Assembly (NCBI GenBank): GCA_010027845.1
Contig: RGUL01000001.1
Coordinates: 100,695-164,694 of the forward strand
Reading direction: 5' to 3'
DNA length: 64,000 bases
From: Gammaproteobacteria bacterium
Lineage (GTDB): Bacteria > Pseudomonadota > Gammaproteobacteria > Steroidobacterales > Steroidobacteraceae
Shown here: one piece after another, positions 40,074 to 50,261 of the stretch
Layout: the number at the start of each line of letters is the position of its first letter
How positions within the stretch are numbered: position 1 is the stretch's first letter
The notes under the pieces: generated by a model
Told to the model about the DNA's origin: nothing
Databases searched by the model: none
The model's input: the letters and a program-made list of their open reading frames with translations, nothing else
Position numbers and translations under genes: made by a program

Positions 40074-40934
40074 TCAAGACTGCACCATGCGCATCAACCC
40101 TTCTTGCGCGGTGCTCGCGACCAACACGCCATCACGGCGGTAGATGCTGCCGCGCGCGAAACCGCGCGCGCCCGCCGCACTCGGACTGTCCATCGAATAC
40201 AGCAACCAATCGTCGACCCGTGGCGAGCGATGGAACCACATCGCGTGATCGATACTCGCCATGACGAGATTAGTCGCCGGAAAAGTCATCCCGTGCGGAC
40301 GAGCCGCCGTGCTCAACAATCCGAAATCAGAAACGTACGCCAACAAACAACGGTGCAACACCTCATCGTCGGGCAAGCGATCGACGGTGCGAAACCACAC
40401 GTTCTGCAGCGGCGGCCCGACGTGCGGCCGCAAAAAATCGGTCTTCTCGACCGGGCGAAACTCGAACGGTCGCTCGCGCAACATGAAACGCCGCATTTTT
40501 TCCGGAAGGCGAGCCGCGATTTCGTCGGTTGGTCGACTGAAATCCGGCAAAGCGTCCGGTGTCGGCACCGCGGGCATGTCGACTTGATGCTCGAGACCCG
40601 TCTCGGGCGCTTGGAAGGAGGCCGAGAACGTGAATATTTGTTCGCCGTTTTGAATCGCGATCACGCGTCGCGAGGAAAACGAGTGGCCGTCGCGACTGCG
40701 ATCGACTTGATAGACGATCGGTTGGTTGAAATCGCCGCGCCGCAAAAAATAGGCGTGCAAAGAATGCACGGTGCGATCGGTGACGGTCGCATACGCAGCC
40801 ATCAACGCTTGCCCGAGCACCTGACCGCCGAACACCTGCGGACTGCCGATGTCGCGACTCGCGCCACGAAACAAATTGACCTCGAGCCGCTCGAGCTCGA
40901 ACTGACGCATCAAGACGGCCAGCCGCGGGTCCAT
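40074..40934 (-). CDS. tesB: Acyl-CoA thioesterase II
   Basis: LFRGASRDIGSPQVFGGQVLGQALMAAYATVTDRTVHSLHAYFLRRGDFNQPIVYQVDRSRDGHSFSSRRVIAIQNGEQIFTFSASFQ. Confidence 0.93.
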   Translation of the reverse strand: MDPRLAVLMRQFELERLEVNLFRGASRDIGSPQVFGGQVLGQALMAAYATVTDRTVHSLHAYFLRRGDFNQPIVYQVDRSRDGHSFSSRRVIAIQNGEQIFTFSASFQAPETGLEHQVDMPAVPTPDALPDFSRPTDEIAARLPEKMRRFMLRERPFEFRPVEKTDFLRPHVGPPLQNVWFRTVDRLPDDEVLHRCLLAYVSDFGLLSTAARPHGMTFPATNLVMASIDHAMWFHRSPRVDDWLLYSMDSPSAAGARGFARGSIYRRDGVLVASTAQEGLMRMVQS

Positions 40935-40939
40935 CGTTC

Positions 40940-41968
40940 TCAGCCGACTCCGAGTCGTTTCTGCATCACTGGGCTCGTGGTCGTGTACTGCAAAAATTGT
41001 TTCTTCTCGGGATACAGCCAGGCCTGCACACCGAAGGCCGCGAGCGCAGCCTCGTGAAACCCCGACAAGATCAATTTCTTTTTGCCGGGGTAGGTGTTGA
41101 TGTCGCCGATCGCGAAAATTCCCGGCACGCTAGTCTGGAATTTCTCGGTGTCGACCTTGAGCGCCTTGCGCTCAAGCTCCATGCCCCACTCGGCGACGGG
41201 ACCGAGCTTCGGATGCAGGCCGAAGAATGCGAACACGTGGTCGGCCGGCAGATCGTGCAGGCTGCCGTCGGCCGCTTTGACGCGCACCCCTGCGAACGCC
41301 TCGCCTTGCGTCAGCACCGCCTCGGCGAGCCCCTCGATGAAGCGCAATTTGCCGGCGGCCTCGAGTTCGCGCATGCGCGCCACGGAAGCCGGTGCCGCGC
41401 GAAACTCGCTGCGGCGGTGCACGAGTGTCACCGACGGCGCGGTGGTCGCGAATTCGAGTGCCCAATCGAGCGCGGAATCGCCACCACCGAAAATCACCAA
41501 GCGCTGCTCGCGATAGGCGTCGGCACCTTTGACGCGATAGTGGATGTTGCGGCCTTCGAACACTTCGCCACCCGGCACGCCGAGACGACGTGGCTGAAAC
41601 GAACCGACGCCCGCGGCGATCACGATCGCCCCGGCATCGAACCGCGTGCCGGCCGAGGTGACGACGTCGAAGCGTCGATCGACCCGCGGCGTCACTTCGA
41701 GCACTTCCTGCCCGAGATGAAATTGCGGCTCGAAGGGTTTGATTTGCTGCATCAGGCGATCGACGAGCTCTTGCGCGCCACAAACCGGTAACGCCGGAAT
41801 GTCGTAGATCGGCTTGTCGGGATAGAGTTCGGTGCACTGCCCGCCCGGGTTACCGAGCGAGTCGAGCAAGTGGGCCTTGATGCCCAACAACCCGAGTTCG
41901 AAGACTTGGAACAACCCGCAGGGCCCCGCCCCGACGATCACGACTTCGGTCTGAATGGCGGTCGACAC
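40940..41968 (-). CDS. NAD(P)/FAD-dependent oxidoreductase (thioredoxin-reductase-like ferredoxin-NADP reductase)
   Basis: [104 protein letters not shown] start inferred. Confidence 0.88.
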   Translation of the reverse strand: MSTAIQTEVVIVGAGPCGLFQVFELGLLGIKAHLLDSLGNPGGQCTELYPDKPIYDIPALPVCGAQELVDRLMQQIKPFEPQFHLGQEVLEVTPRVDRRFDVVTSAGTRFDAGAIVIAAGVGSFQPRRLGVPGGEVFEGRNIHYRVKGADAYREQRLVIFGGGDSALDWALEFATTAPSVTLVHRRSEFRAAPASVARMRELEAAGKLRFIEGLAEAVLTQGEAFAGVRVKAADGSLHDLPADHVFAFFGLHPKLGPVAEWGMELERKALKVDTEKFQTSVPGIFAIGDINTYPGKKKLILSGFHEAALAAFGVQAWLYPEKKQFLQYTTTSPVMQKRLGVG

Positions 41969-42035
41969 TGAAAGGGCTCCTCGACAAGGCGGAAAGCGGG
42001 TAAATTCTAGCAGAGGAACTCGTGGAGGCCGCGGA

Positions 42036-42494
42036 ATGATCAAGCTCAACGTCAATGGCAAGGCGCTCGAAGTCGACGTCGAGGAAGACACCCCGCTGCT
42101 TTGGGTCTTGCGCGACACGATCGGCCTCACCGGCACCAAGTACGGTTGCGGCATGGCGCTGTGCGGCGCGTGCACCGTGCACGTCGATGGTGATCCGATC
42201 CGCGCGTGCGTGACCCCGGTCAGCAGCATCGTCGGCCGCAAGGTCACCACGATCGAAGGCCTCTCGAACGATCGCAGCCACCCCGTGCAAAAAGCGTGGA
42301 TGGAGATCGACGTGCCGCAATGCGGCTACTGCCAATCGGGGCAGATCATGTCGGCGGCCGCGTTGCTCGCAAAGAATCCGAAACCGTCGGATGCCGACAT
42401 CGACGCGGCGATGTCCGGAAATCTTTGTCGCTGCGGCACCTACCAACGCATCCGCGCCGCCATCCATCGCGCTGCGGAAATCGCCAAGGGCTGA
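42036..42494 (+). CDS. (2Fe-2S)-binding small subunit of xanthine oxidase-family/isoquinoline 1-oxidoreductase-like enzyme
   Basis: [86 protein letters not shown]. Confidence 0.93.
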   Translation: MIKLNVNGKALEVDVEEDTPLLWVLRDTIGLTGTKYGCGMALCGACTVHVDGDPIRACVTPVSSIVGRKVTTIEGLSNDRSHPVQKAWMEIDVPQCGYCQSGQIMSAAALLAKNPKPSDADIDAAMSGNLCRCGTYQRIRAAIHRAAEIAKG

Positions 42495-42506
42495 TCGCCC
42501 GCGGCG

Positions 42507-43787
42507 ATGCCGACCAACGAAGAGCTTGCGCGGCGTCGCGCGGCCGCCGTGCCGCGCGGCGTGTCGAACGTGCTGCAAATCTACGCAGAGCGCGCCCGCA
42601 ACGCCGAAATTTGGGATGTCGAAGGTCGGCGATACATCGACTTCGCCGGGGGCATCGCAGCGCTCAACACCGGTCACCTACACCCGCACCTGCAAACCGC
42701 ACTCGCGAACCAACTCCAGCAGTTCACGCACACCTGCTTTCAAGTCACACCCTACGAAAGCTACGTCGCACTCGCCGAGCGCTTGAACGCACTCGCGCCC
42801 GGCGCAGGACCACACAAAACTTTGTTCGTCTCGACCGGCGCCGAAGCGGTCGAAAACGCGATCAAGATCGCGCGCAGTCACACCGGTCGCAACGCCGTGA
42901 TCGCTTTCGGCGGCAGCGCTCACGGCCGCACGCTAGGCGCGATGACCCTCACCGGCAAGGTGCAACCATATAAAGCCGGCTTCGGCACGCTGCTGCCCGA
43001 GGTGTTCCACGCGCCATTCCCCATGGCTTATCACGGCATCGACGCCTCATCTGCACTCGCAGCACTCGAACACATCTTCAAATTTGCGATCGAACCGCAA
43101 CGCGTCGCCGCGTTGATCGTCGAGCCGGTACAAGGTGAAGGAGGTTTTTACGTCGCACCGGCCGAATTTTTGCAAGCACTGCGCGAACTCTGCGATCGGC
43201 ATGGCATCGTGCTCATATTCGACGAAATTCAAAGCGGCTTCGCGCGCACCGGAAAAATGTTCGCCTGCGAACACGCGGCGGTTGCACCCGACCTGCTCAC
43301 CATCGCCAAAAGTTTGGCGGGCGGCGTGCCGCTCGCCGGCGTGATCGGTCGCGCGCACATCATGGATGCGCCTCAGGTGGGTGGCTTGGGCGGCACCTAC
43401 GCCGGCTCACCGCTAGGCTGCGCGGCGGCTCTGGCGGTGCTCGAAGTGATCGAACGCGAAAATCTTTGTGAGCGGGCGCTACGCCTCGGCGAAGTAATCA
43501 CGGCGCGCTTGCGCGACTGGCAATCACGCTGGCCCTGCATCGGCGAAGTGCGGGGCTTGGGTGCAATGGTCGCGATGGAGTTGGTTCGCGAGCGGCGCGC
43601 CGACCAGCCCGACGCCGAACTCGCGCGCGCACTCGTACAAGCGGCGGCGCGACGCGGTCTGGTGCTGCTGTCCTGCGGTATCTATTCGAACGTGATTCGA
43701 TTTTTGATGCCGCTTACGATCAGCGACGCAGAACTCGCCGAGGGTCTCGCGATCCTCGAAGCGGCGCTCGAGGACGTGACGCGCTGA
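42507..43787 (+). CDS. gabT: 4-aminobutyrate aminotransferase family protein
   Basis: RRYIDFAGGIAALNTGHLHPH; FVSTGAEAVENAIKIARSHTGRNAVIAFGGSAHGRTLGAMTLTGK; LIFDEIQSGFARTGKMFACEH; GGTYAGSPLGCAAALAVL. Confidence 0.93.
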   Translation: MPTNEELARRRAAAVPRGVSNVLQIYAERARNAEIWDVEGRRYIDFAGGIAALNTGHLHPHLQTALANQLQQFTHTCFQVTPYESYVALAERLNALAPGAGPHKTLFVSTGAEAVENAIKIARSHTGRNAVIAFGGSAHGRTLGAMTLTGKVQPYKAGFGTLLPEVFHAPFPMAYHGIDASSALAALEHIFKFAIEPQRVAALIVEPVQGEGGFYVAPAEFLQALRELCDRHGIVLIFDEIQSGFARTGKMFACEHAAVAPDLLTIAKSLAGGVPLAGVIGRAHIMDAPQVGGLGGTYAGSPLGCAAALAVLEVIERENLCERALRLGEVITARLRDWQSRWPCIGEVRGLGAMVAMELVRERRADQPDAELARALVQAAARRGLVLLSCGIYSNVIRFLMPLTISDAELAEGLAILEAALEDVTR

Positions 43788-43807
43788 GCCGCGCCACGGG
43801 CGACCCC

Positions 43808-44107
43808 TCAGGCGCGACCGACGTTGCTGTCGTTCGGACTGTGGAAGTACTCGCTCTCGCTCGACAGCTCGCGAATCAACTTTTGAAGTTCCGCCATACG
43901 GCCCTCGGCAGTGCTGACGGGCATGCAATCTTTGCAACGCGGATCGCTGCACGGCTGGCGCGAATAGAGCCAATATTGGATCGCGCCGGCGAGCAGACCG
44001 TCGGCGACGTCCCAGAGGTCGGCCTCGCGGTCCGACTCGGCGATCTGGTTCCCGAGGTCGACCGCCTTGGTGAACGCGGCATCGAAACTATCGGCGGAGT
44101 CGGTCAT
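43808..44107 (-). CDS. Small hypothetical protein with C-x4-C-x2-C motif
   Basis: MTDSADSFDAAFTKAVDLGNQIAESDREADLWDVADGLLAGAIQYWLYSRQPCSDPRCKDCMPV. Confidence 0.65.
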   Translation of the reverse strand: MTDSADSFDAAFTKAVDLGNQIAESDREADLWDVADGLLAGAIQYWLYSRQPCSDPRCKDCMPVSTAEGRMAELQKLIRELSSESEYFHSPNDSNVGRA

Positions 44108-44281
44108 GGCAAGCTTCCCGGCGGCGTGATAGCGCATTTTAGCCGATGGGCGCCCCCGTCGTCGGATCGCCGGGCAACAAGGTTGCGCACAGAATTACCA
44201 GTTTGTAACGGCAATCGTTTGCAACTTCGTGCACTGTGTCACGTACCAGTCCGTACATCCGTCATCGGAGGTCGCGATCTC

Positions 44282-44695
44282 ATGCCCGAGTCATCCGGTA
44301 GCAAACTCAAGCACATCGACATACCCGGCTTGCTGAGTCCGGCCACGGACCGCAAATCCGGCGTCGCACTCGCGCCGCGATTCGTGGACGACCATTTCCA
44401 CGAGAAATTTCCGGCCAGCGCCATCGCCTCGCATTGCGGCTTGAGCCGCTTCCAGTTCAGCCGCAGCTTCCACGCCGCCTTCGGCATCACCTTCCGCGAA
44501 TATCTGCTGCGCTACCGCGTCCGCGCAGCTTGTGAGCGTTTGCTGCACGCCGATCTGCCGGTGACCGAGATCGCTTACGCCGTCGGCTTTCACGACGGCT
44601 CCTATTTCGCGCGCATGTTCCGTCGCTACACCGGTGTGCTGCCCTCGCAGTATGCTCGCGCGCATGCCGCCAGCCAGGGATCCCGCCAGCGCTGA
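44282..44695 (+). CDS. AraC-type helix-turn-helix protein consisting mainly of the DNA-binding domain
   Basis: DHFHEKFPASAIASHCGLSRFQFSRSFHAAFGITFREYLLRYRVRAACERLLHADLPVTEIAYAVGFHDGSYFARMFRRYTGVLPSQYA. Confidence 0.85.
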   Translation: MPESSGSKLKHIDIPGLLSPATDRKSGVALAPRFVDDHFHEKFPASAIASHCGLSRFQFSRSFHAAFGITFREYLLRYRVRAACERLLHADLPVTEIAYAVGFHDGSYFARMFRRYTGVLPSQYARAHAASQGSRQR

Positions 44696-45743
44696 TTCAC
44701 GCCCCGTCGCCACCCGCAGAGTCTGGCGCATCGCTCGCGCGGGCTCGCTGTCGCGACTGCGACTGATCGAAGAGCCCCTACCGCCACCCGCAGAGGGCGA
44801 AGTTCAGGTCGCCGTGCAAGCCGTTGGCCTCAACTTCGCCGACGTCTTCGCCTGCTTGGGCCTTTATTCGGCCACGCCCCGCGGCGCCTTCGTGCCCGGC
44901 CTCGAAAGCGCTGGAGTGGTGACCGCCGTCGGGCCGGGCGAGACCCGCTGGCGCCCGGGCGATGCGGTGATGGTGCTCACCCGCTTCGGTGGCTACGCAA
45001 CCGCCCTCAACGCCTCGCGCGACACCTTGTGGCCGATGCCGAGCGGCTGGGATTACGCCGCGGCGGCGGCCTATCCCGTGCAAGCCCTGACCGCGTGGTA
45101 CGGCCTCGTCGCGTTGGGCGGAGCGCGGCGTGATGCGATCGTGCTCGTGCAATCGGCGGCCGGCGGCGTCGGCCTGCAAGCCCTCGCTGCGTTGCGCTCG
45201 CTCGGGGCACGCCCGGTCGCCATCGTCGGCCGCGAAGAGAAGCGCCGATTTTTGATCGAACGGCACGGTCTGCCACCCGCGGCCGTGCTGCTGCGCGATC
45301 GGCACTACGCGGCGAGTCTCGATGCGGCACTCGCCCACTACGGCGCGCCCGGTTTCGATCTCGTGTTCGATGCGGTCTACGGCGCGGCGTTCACGCCCGC
45401 TTTCGAACGCCTCGCACCCGAGGGGCGCTACGTGCTCTACGGCGCAGCGGAATTCATGGACACTGGCGCGCGCCCGAATCCGCTGCGACTCGCGTGGCGT
45501 TATCTGCGCCGCCCGCGACCCGATCCGCTCGCGATGATCTCGGTGAATCGCGGCCTTTTGGCGTTCAACCTCATTTGGCTGTGGGGCGAAGTACAACGCC
45601 TGCCCGCAGCGATGCGTTCGACCTTGGAGCTGATTCCAGAACCACCACACGTCGGCGCCGCGTTCGCCTTCGACGACGCACCGCAAGCGATGCGCGTCCT
45701 GCAAGCGGGCGGCACGACCGGCAAAGTCATCTTGCGCTGCTGA
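44664..45743 (+). CDS. Zinc-type alcohol dehydrogenase / quinone oxidoreductase-like (MDR family)
   Basis: VQVAVQAVGLNFADVFACLGLYSATPRGAFVPGLESAGVVTAVGPGETRWRPGDAV; VLVQSAAGGVGLQALAALRSLGARPVAIVG. Confidence 0.88.
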   Translation: MPPARDPASADSRPVATRRVWRIARAGSLSRLRLIEEPLPPPAEGEVQVAVQAVGLNFADVFACLGLYSATPRGAFVPGLESAGVVTAVGPGETRWRPGDAVMVLTRFGGYATALNASRDTLWPMPSGWDYAAAAAYPVQALTAWYGLVALGGARRDAIVLVQSAAGGVGLQALAALRSLGARPVAIVGREEKRRFLIERHGLPPAAVLLRDRHYAASLDAALAHYGAPGFDLVFDAVYGAAFTPAFERLAPEGRYVLYGAAEFMDTGARPNPLRLAWRYLRRPRPDPLAMISVNRGLLAFNLIWLWGEVQRLPAAMRSTLELIPEPPHVGAAFAFDDAPQAMRVLQAGGTTGKVILRC

Positions 45744-45758
45744 CGGGTACAATTCGGC

Positions 45759-47558
45759 ATGGCCGAACCCAATGCTGCCGACCGTCCGAAGTCGAAGTCC
45801 CCACGCCCCCTCATCTACCTCTGGCCCTTCCTCAGGCCCTACCGCGGCATCCTCGCCGCTGCGATCGTCGCCTTGCTGCTCGCCTCGGGCGCGATGCTCG
45901 GCTTGCCGATCGCACTCAAAGGTTTGATCGACAAGGGCATGGCCGCCGGCAGCGCCGAAGTCATCAATGGTTACTTCATCGCTTTCTTAGGCGTCGCCGC
46001 ACTCTTCGGCGGCTTCGCTGCAGTGCGTTTTTATCTCGTCACCTGGCTCGGCGAGCGCGTGGTCGCCGACGTGCGCACGGCCGTCTATCGCAACGTCGTG
46101 CGCATGGACCCGCAATTCTTCGAAGTCACTCGCACCGGCGAAGTTTTGTCGCGCCTGACCACCGACACCACGCTCGTACAATCGATCTCGGGTTCCGGAC
46201 TTTCGATCGCGCTACGCTCGAGCATCAACCTCATCGGTTCTTTGGTGTTACTCGCGATCACCAATCTGAAGTTGCTGTCGTTGATCGTGGTCGCGATGCC
46301 GGTGGTGATCGTCCCCGTGCTGTCGCTCGGCCGCAAGCTGCGAAAATTATCGCGCTCGTCACAAGACAAAGTCGCCGATACGAGCGGTCTTGCCGGTGAA
46401 ACTTTGAACGCGATCCAAACCGTACAGGCGTTCACGCTCGAAGATTTGAACACCAAACGCTATGCGGCCGCCGTGCAAGACTCCTTCGACGTCGCCGTGG
46501 TCCGCACGCGCGTGCGCGCGTGGCTCACCGCGCTCTCGACGATGTTGGTGTTCGGCGCGCTCACGCTCGTGCTGTGGTTCGGCGCACACCAAGTGCTCGC
46601 CGGGCAGATGACCGGCGGCGAACTCGGTCAGTTCCTGTTACTCGCGGTCTACGCCGGCATCGCTGCGGCCTCGCTCAGCGAGATGTGGAGCGAAGTGCAA
46701 CGCGCCGCCGGCGCGATGGAGCGCCTCGTCGAACTACAACGCGCGACGCCGGCGATCGTCGCACCCGCCTCCCCCGTACCGCTACCGAACGCCGGCGCCG
46801 GCAAGGTCGCCGGACACGTGCGCTTCGAAGCCGTGCGCTTCAACTATCCCTCGCGTCCCGACACACCGGCCCTCGATGCGTTCACGCTCGACATCGAACC
46901 CGGCGAAACCGTCGCCTTCGTCGGCCCCTCCGGGGCGGGCAAAAGCACGACCTTCCAATTGCTGCTGCGTTTTTACGATCCGCAACAGGGCCGCGTGTTG
47001 CTCGACGGTGTCGATCTCGCGCACGCCGATCCGCAAGCGGTGCGACGCCGCATCGGCCTCGTACCGCAGGACACCGTGCTCTTCGGCACGAGCGCGCGCG
47101 AGAACATTCGTTACGGGCGCCCCGATGCGAGCGACGCCGAAGTGGAAGCTGCTGCCCGCGCGGCGTTCGCCGACGAATTCATCCGCAAGTTACCCGACGG
47201 CTACGACACGTTCTTGGGCGAGCGCGGCACGCGCTTGTCGGGCGGTCAACGGCAACGAATCGCGATCGCCCGGGCGATCCTCAAAAATCCGCCGTTGTTG
47301 TTGCTCGACGAAGCGACCAGCGCACTCGATGCCGAGAGCGAACGCGTCGTACAAGGCGCACTCGAAACGCTCATGACCGATCGCACGACGATCATCATCG
47401 CGCACCGTTTGGCGACCGTACTCAAAGCCGATCGCATCGTCGTGATGGATCACGGTCGCATCGTCGCCATCGGCAGTCACGAAGAATTGGTGGCGAATAA
47501 TCCGCTTTACGCACGGCTCGCTGCGCTGCAATTCACGGACGGCCCGGGAACCGGCTGA
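45759..47558 (+). CDS. ABC transporter, fused permease/ATP-binding (MsbA/lipid exporter-like)
   Basis: Six-TM region followed by ETVAFVGPSGAGKSTTFQLLLRFYDPQQGRVLLDGVDL; RLSGGQRQRIAIARAILKNPPLLLLDEATSALDAESE. Confidence 0.93.
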   Translation: MAEPNAADRPKSKSPRPLIYLWPFLRPYRGILAAAIVALLLASGAMLGLPIALKGLIDKGMAAGSAEVINGYFIAFLGVAALFGGFAAVRFYLVTWLGERVVADVRTAVYRNVVRMDPQFFEVTRTGEVLSRLTTDTTLVQSISGSGLSIALRSSINLIGSLVLLAITNLKLLSLIVVAMPVVIVPVLSLGRKLRKLSRSSQDKVADTSGLAGETLNAIQTVQAFTLEDLNTKRYAAAVQDSFDVAVVRTRVRAWLTALSTMLVFGALTLVLWFGAHQVLAGQMTGGELGQFLLLAVYAGIAAASLSEMWSEVQRAAGAMERLVELQRATPAIVAPASPVPLPNAGAGKVAGHVRFEAVRFNYPSRPDTPALDAFTLDIEPGETVAFVGPSGAGKSTTFQLLLRFYDPQQGRVLLDGVDLAHADPQAVRRRIGLVPQDTVLFGTSARENIRYGRPDASDAEVEAAARAAFADEFIRKLPDGYDTFLGERGTRLSGGQRQRIAIARAILKNPPLLLLDEATSALDAESERVVQGALETLMTDRTTIIIAHRLATVLKADRIVVMDHGRIVAIGSHEELVANNPLYARLAALQFTDGPGTG

Positions 47559-47560
47559 CG

Positions 47561-48235
47561 ATGTCGCCACGCGCCATCCTGTTCGATTTCGACGGCACTC
47601 TGATCGATTCCGCTGCGAGCGTGCTCGCGTCGCTCGATCACGCATTAAAACGTTCGAACGTGACGCCGGTCGTGACGCTAGACCGCGCGCTCATCGGCCC
47701 ACCGCTCCGCAAGACGCTAGCGACGCTCACCGGCAGCGACGATGCGGCGCTGCTCGATATTTTGGCGCAAGCGTTTCGCGACGATTACGACACGCGCGGC
47801 TACACACGCACGGAAGTTTATGCCGGCGTGCCCGAGATGCTGCAGGGCCTGCAGACACAGGGCATCGCGCTACACATCGTCACCAACAAAAGACTCGCCG
47901 CCACGCGCCGCATACTCGATCATCTCGGTTGGACCGCATGGTTCGCCGGCATTTACGCCCTCGATGCACTCGAGCCCGCCGCACCGAACAAACCGCACTT
48001 GGTCGCCGAAGTGCTGCGCCGCGAACGTTTGCCTGCAGCGACCACTTGGATGGTCGGCGATTCGGCCGAAGACCGACGCTCGGCAGAGACCAACGCGCTG
48101 CGTTTTTTTGCCGCGACTTGGGGTTATGGCGCAGCGGCCGACGATGCCGAAGACGACCGCTCGCTCACCGCGCCGCTAGAACTTTTGCAGGCAGCGCGGC
48201 GCGCACCGACGGCGACTCACGCGCCGAGCGACTAG
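47561..48235 (+). CDS. HAD-family hydrolase (phosphoglycolate phosphatase-like)
   Basis: AILFDFDGTLIDSAASVLASLDHAL; HIVTNKRLAATRRILDHLG; TTWMVGDSAEDRRSAETNAL. Confidence 0.9.
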   Translation: MSPRAILFDFDGTLIDSAASVLASLDHALKRSNVTPVVTLDRALIGPPLRKTLATLTGSDDAALLDILAQAFRDDYDTRGYTRTEVYAGVPEMLQGLQTQGIALHIVTNKRLAATRRILDHLGWTAWFAGIYALDALEPAAPNKPHLVAEVLRRERLPAATTWMVGDSAEDRRSAETNALRFFAATWGYGAAADDAEDDRSLTAPLELLQAARRAPTATHAPSD

Positions 48236-48993
48236 ACGCGCATACCGCCGTCGACGTCGATGCAACGTCCGGTGAAAAAATCGTTCTCGACGATGAACAA
48301 CGCCGCGAGCGCGATTTCCGACACGTCACCGAGTCTGCGCAGGGGAATCTGCGCCGTGAGCTTTTCCAGAATTTCCGGACGCATCGCCGCGAGAATGTCG
48401 GTGCGGGTATAGCCGGGGGCGATCGAACCGGTGCGGATGCCGTATCGTGCCAATTCTTTGGCCCAGGTTTCGGCCATAGCAGCGATGCCGGCTTTGGCCG
48501 CGACGTAATTACTCTGCCCCGCATTGCCGTAACGCGAAATGCTCGAGATGTTGATGATGACGCCGCCCTGCCCGCGCCGCACCATGCGTTCGGCGGCTTC
48601 GCGACCACAAAGAAATACACCGGTGAGATTGATGTCGATCACCGCCTGCCATTGATCGAGCGTCATCTTGCCGACCACGGCGCCATCTTTAACTTTGATC
48701 AACAAGCCATCTTTGACGATACCGGCGTTATTCACCAACACATCGATGCCACCGAAGTCAGCGACGACCGCATCCATCGCCGCGATCACCGTCGCCTCTT
48801 GGGTCACGTTCGCGAGATAGCCGCGCGCCTGCACCCCCGCGGCGCGGCATTCCGCGCTCGCCGCGTCGAGGTCGGCTTGATTGAGATCGAACAGCGCAAT
48901 GTTGGCACCGCGGGCCGCGAATTCCTTGGCCATCTCGCGCCCGATACCCCTGCCGCCACCGGTGATGATCACCGTCTTGCCCGCGATCTGCAT
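48232..48993 (-). CDS. fabG: SDR-family oxidoreductase (3-oxoacyl-ACP reductase-like)
   Basis: KTVIITGGGRGIGREMAKEFAARGANIALFD; LVNNAGIVKDG; NISSISRYGNAGQSNYVAAKAGIAAMAETWAKEL; CIDVDGGMRV. Confidence 0.92.
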   Translation of the reverse strand: MQIAGKTVIITGGGRGIGREMAKEFAARGANIALFDLNQADLDAASAECRAAGVQARGYLANVTQEATVIAAMDAVVADFGGIDVLVNNAGIVKDGLLIKVKDGAVVGKMTLDQWQAVIDINLTGVFLCGREAAERMVRRGQGGVIINISSISRYGNAGQSNYVAAKAGIAAMAETWAKELARYGIRTGSIAPGYTRTDILAAMRPEILEKLTAQIPLRRLGDVSEIALAALFIVENDFFTGRCIDVDGGMRV

Positions 48994-49054
48994 GATTCCG
49001 TCGCTCCCTGGTGCTCGAATGTGCGAATCTTCGCAGAATTATAACGGAGGCGGC

Positions 49055-49579
49055 ATGCTCACCCTGCGCTCGGCACGACCGGACGACGTCGACACCATCC
49101 TGCAGCTCGTGCGCGCGCTCGCCGATTACGAGCGTCTCGCCCACGAAGTCGATGCCGACACCGCAGGCTTCACCGCTGCCTTGTTCGGCCAGCAACCGCG
49201 AGTCTTTTGCACGCTCGCCGAATGGCAGGCGGCGAACGAGCCGCAGCGCGCCGTCGGGCTCGCGCTTTGGTTCTACAATTTTTCGACCTTCCGCGGCCGA
49301 CACGGCATCCACCTCGAAGATTTGTTCGTGCTACCCGAGTATCGCGGCCGTGGCATCGGCCGCGCGCTGCTACTCGATCTCGCCGCACGTTGCGAGCGCG
49401 AACATCTCGCTCGCCTCGAATGGCAGGTACTCGATTGGAATACGCCGGCGCTGGAGTTTTATGCCGGACTTGGTGCGACCGCCAAATCCGAATGGGTCCT
49501 GCATCGCGTCACCGGTGACGCGCTCACGCACCTCGCCGCTCGAGTGACTCACGAGTCGCCAACGCCGCCTCGACCGTAA
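49055..49579 (+). CDS. GNAT N-acetyltransferase
   Basis: LTLRSARPDDVDTILQLVRALADYERL; FRGRHGIHLEDLFVLPEYRGRGIGRALLLDLAARC; LEFYAGLGA. Confidence 0.9.
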   Translation: MLTLRSARPDDVDTILQLVRALADYERLAHEVDADTAGFTAALFGQQPRVFCTLAEWQAANEPQRAVGLALWFYNFSTFRGRHGIHLEDLFVLPEYRGRGIGRALLLDLAARCEREHLARLEWQVLDWNTPALEFYAGLGATAKSEWVLHRVTGDALTHLAARVTHESPTPPRP

Positions 49580-50261
49580 ATTCGTCACGCGCCAACGCCG
49601 CTTCGACCTCCGCGCGCGTTAGACAAAGAAATTCTTCGACCTCACCGTCACGACCGACGGGCTGAAAAGAGTTCGGCAATGAAATATCCGCAGCGATCAC
49701 CAGCTCGTCGTGGATGCCGAAGCGCGTCTCGCGCACCGAGCGGATCACCATGCCCGGAAAGTCGACGTGTCGCGACAAGGCCGTCGGCACGCCGGCCTCT
49801 TCCCAAAGTTCACGAATCGCCGAGCGACGTGGTGATTCGCCCGCCACCACGCCACCGGCCGCGAGGTTGTCGAGTTTGCCGGGGTCAGCGTGTTTGAGTG
49901 CGCTGCGACGCGCGATCCACAACGTCCCGTCCTCGCGCCAACCGGTGACGTGCACCGCACGCTTTTGGATGCCGAGCGTGCGGAACGCACCGCGCTCGAA
50001 GCGCGCGAGCTCCACACCGTGTTCGTCGAGCACCGCGCAAGATTCGTTGCGCCAATCGGCGATCACGCCGGCGAGTCGTAACTGCAGGGCGACGGCTTGC
50101 AGCGCACGACTGCGACGTTGTCGCGAGTAGCCAGCATCGCGCAACCGCAGACCGGGGTCGACACGCTCGATACCCGGGCATGCTGCGACGATGTCGATCA
50201 AATCACGTCTGACGCGACCGCGGATCGCGCCACCGACCCAAAGCGGTACGTAATCGATCAT
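49524..50261 (-). CDS. NUDIX hydrolase with DUF4743-like N-terminus
   Basis: KLDNLAAGGVVAGESPRRSAIRELWEEAG Nudix box; N-terminal WVGGAIRGRVRRDLIDIV. Confidence 0.85.
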   Translation of the reverse strand: MIDYVPLWVGGAIRGRVRRDLIDIVAACPGIERVDPGLRLRDAGYSRQRRSRALQAVALQLRLAGVIADWRNESCAVLDEHGVELARFERGAFRTLGIQKRAVHVTGWREDGTLWIARRSALKHADPGKLDNLAAGGVVAGESPRRSAIRELWEEAGVPTALSRHVDFPGMVIRSVRETRFGIHDELVIAADISLPNSFQPVGRDGEVEEFLCLTRAEVEAALARDEFTVEAALATRESLERRGA

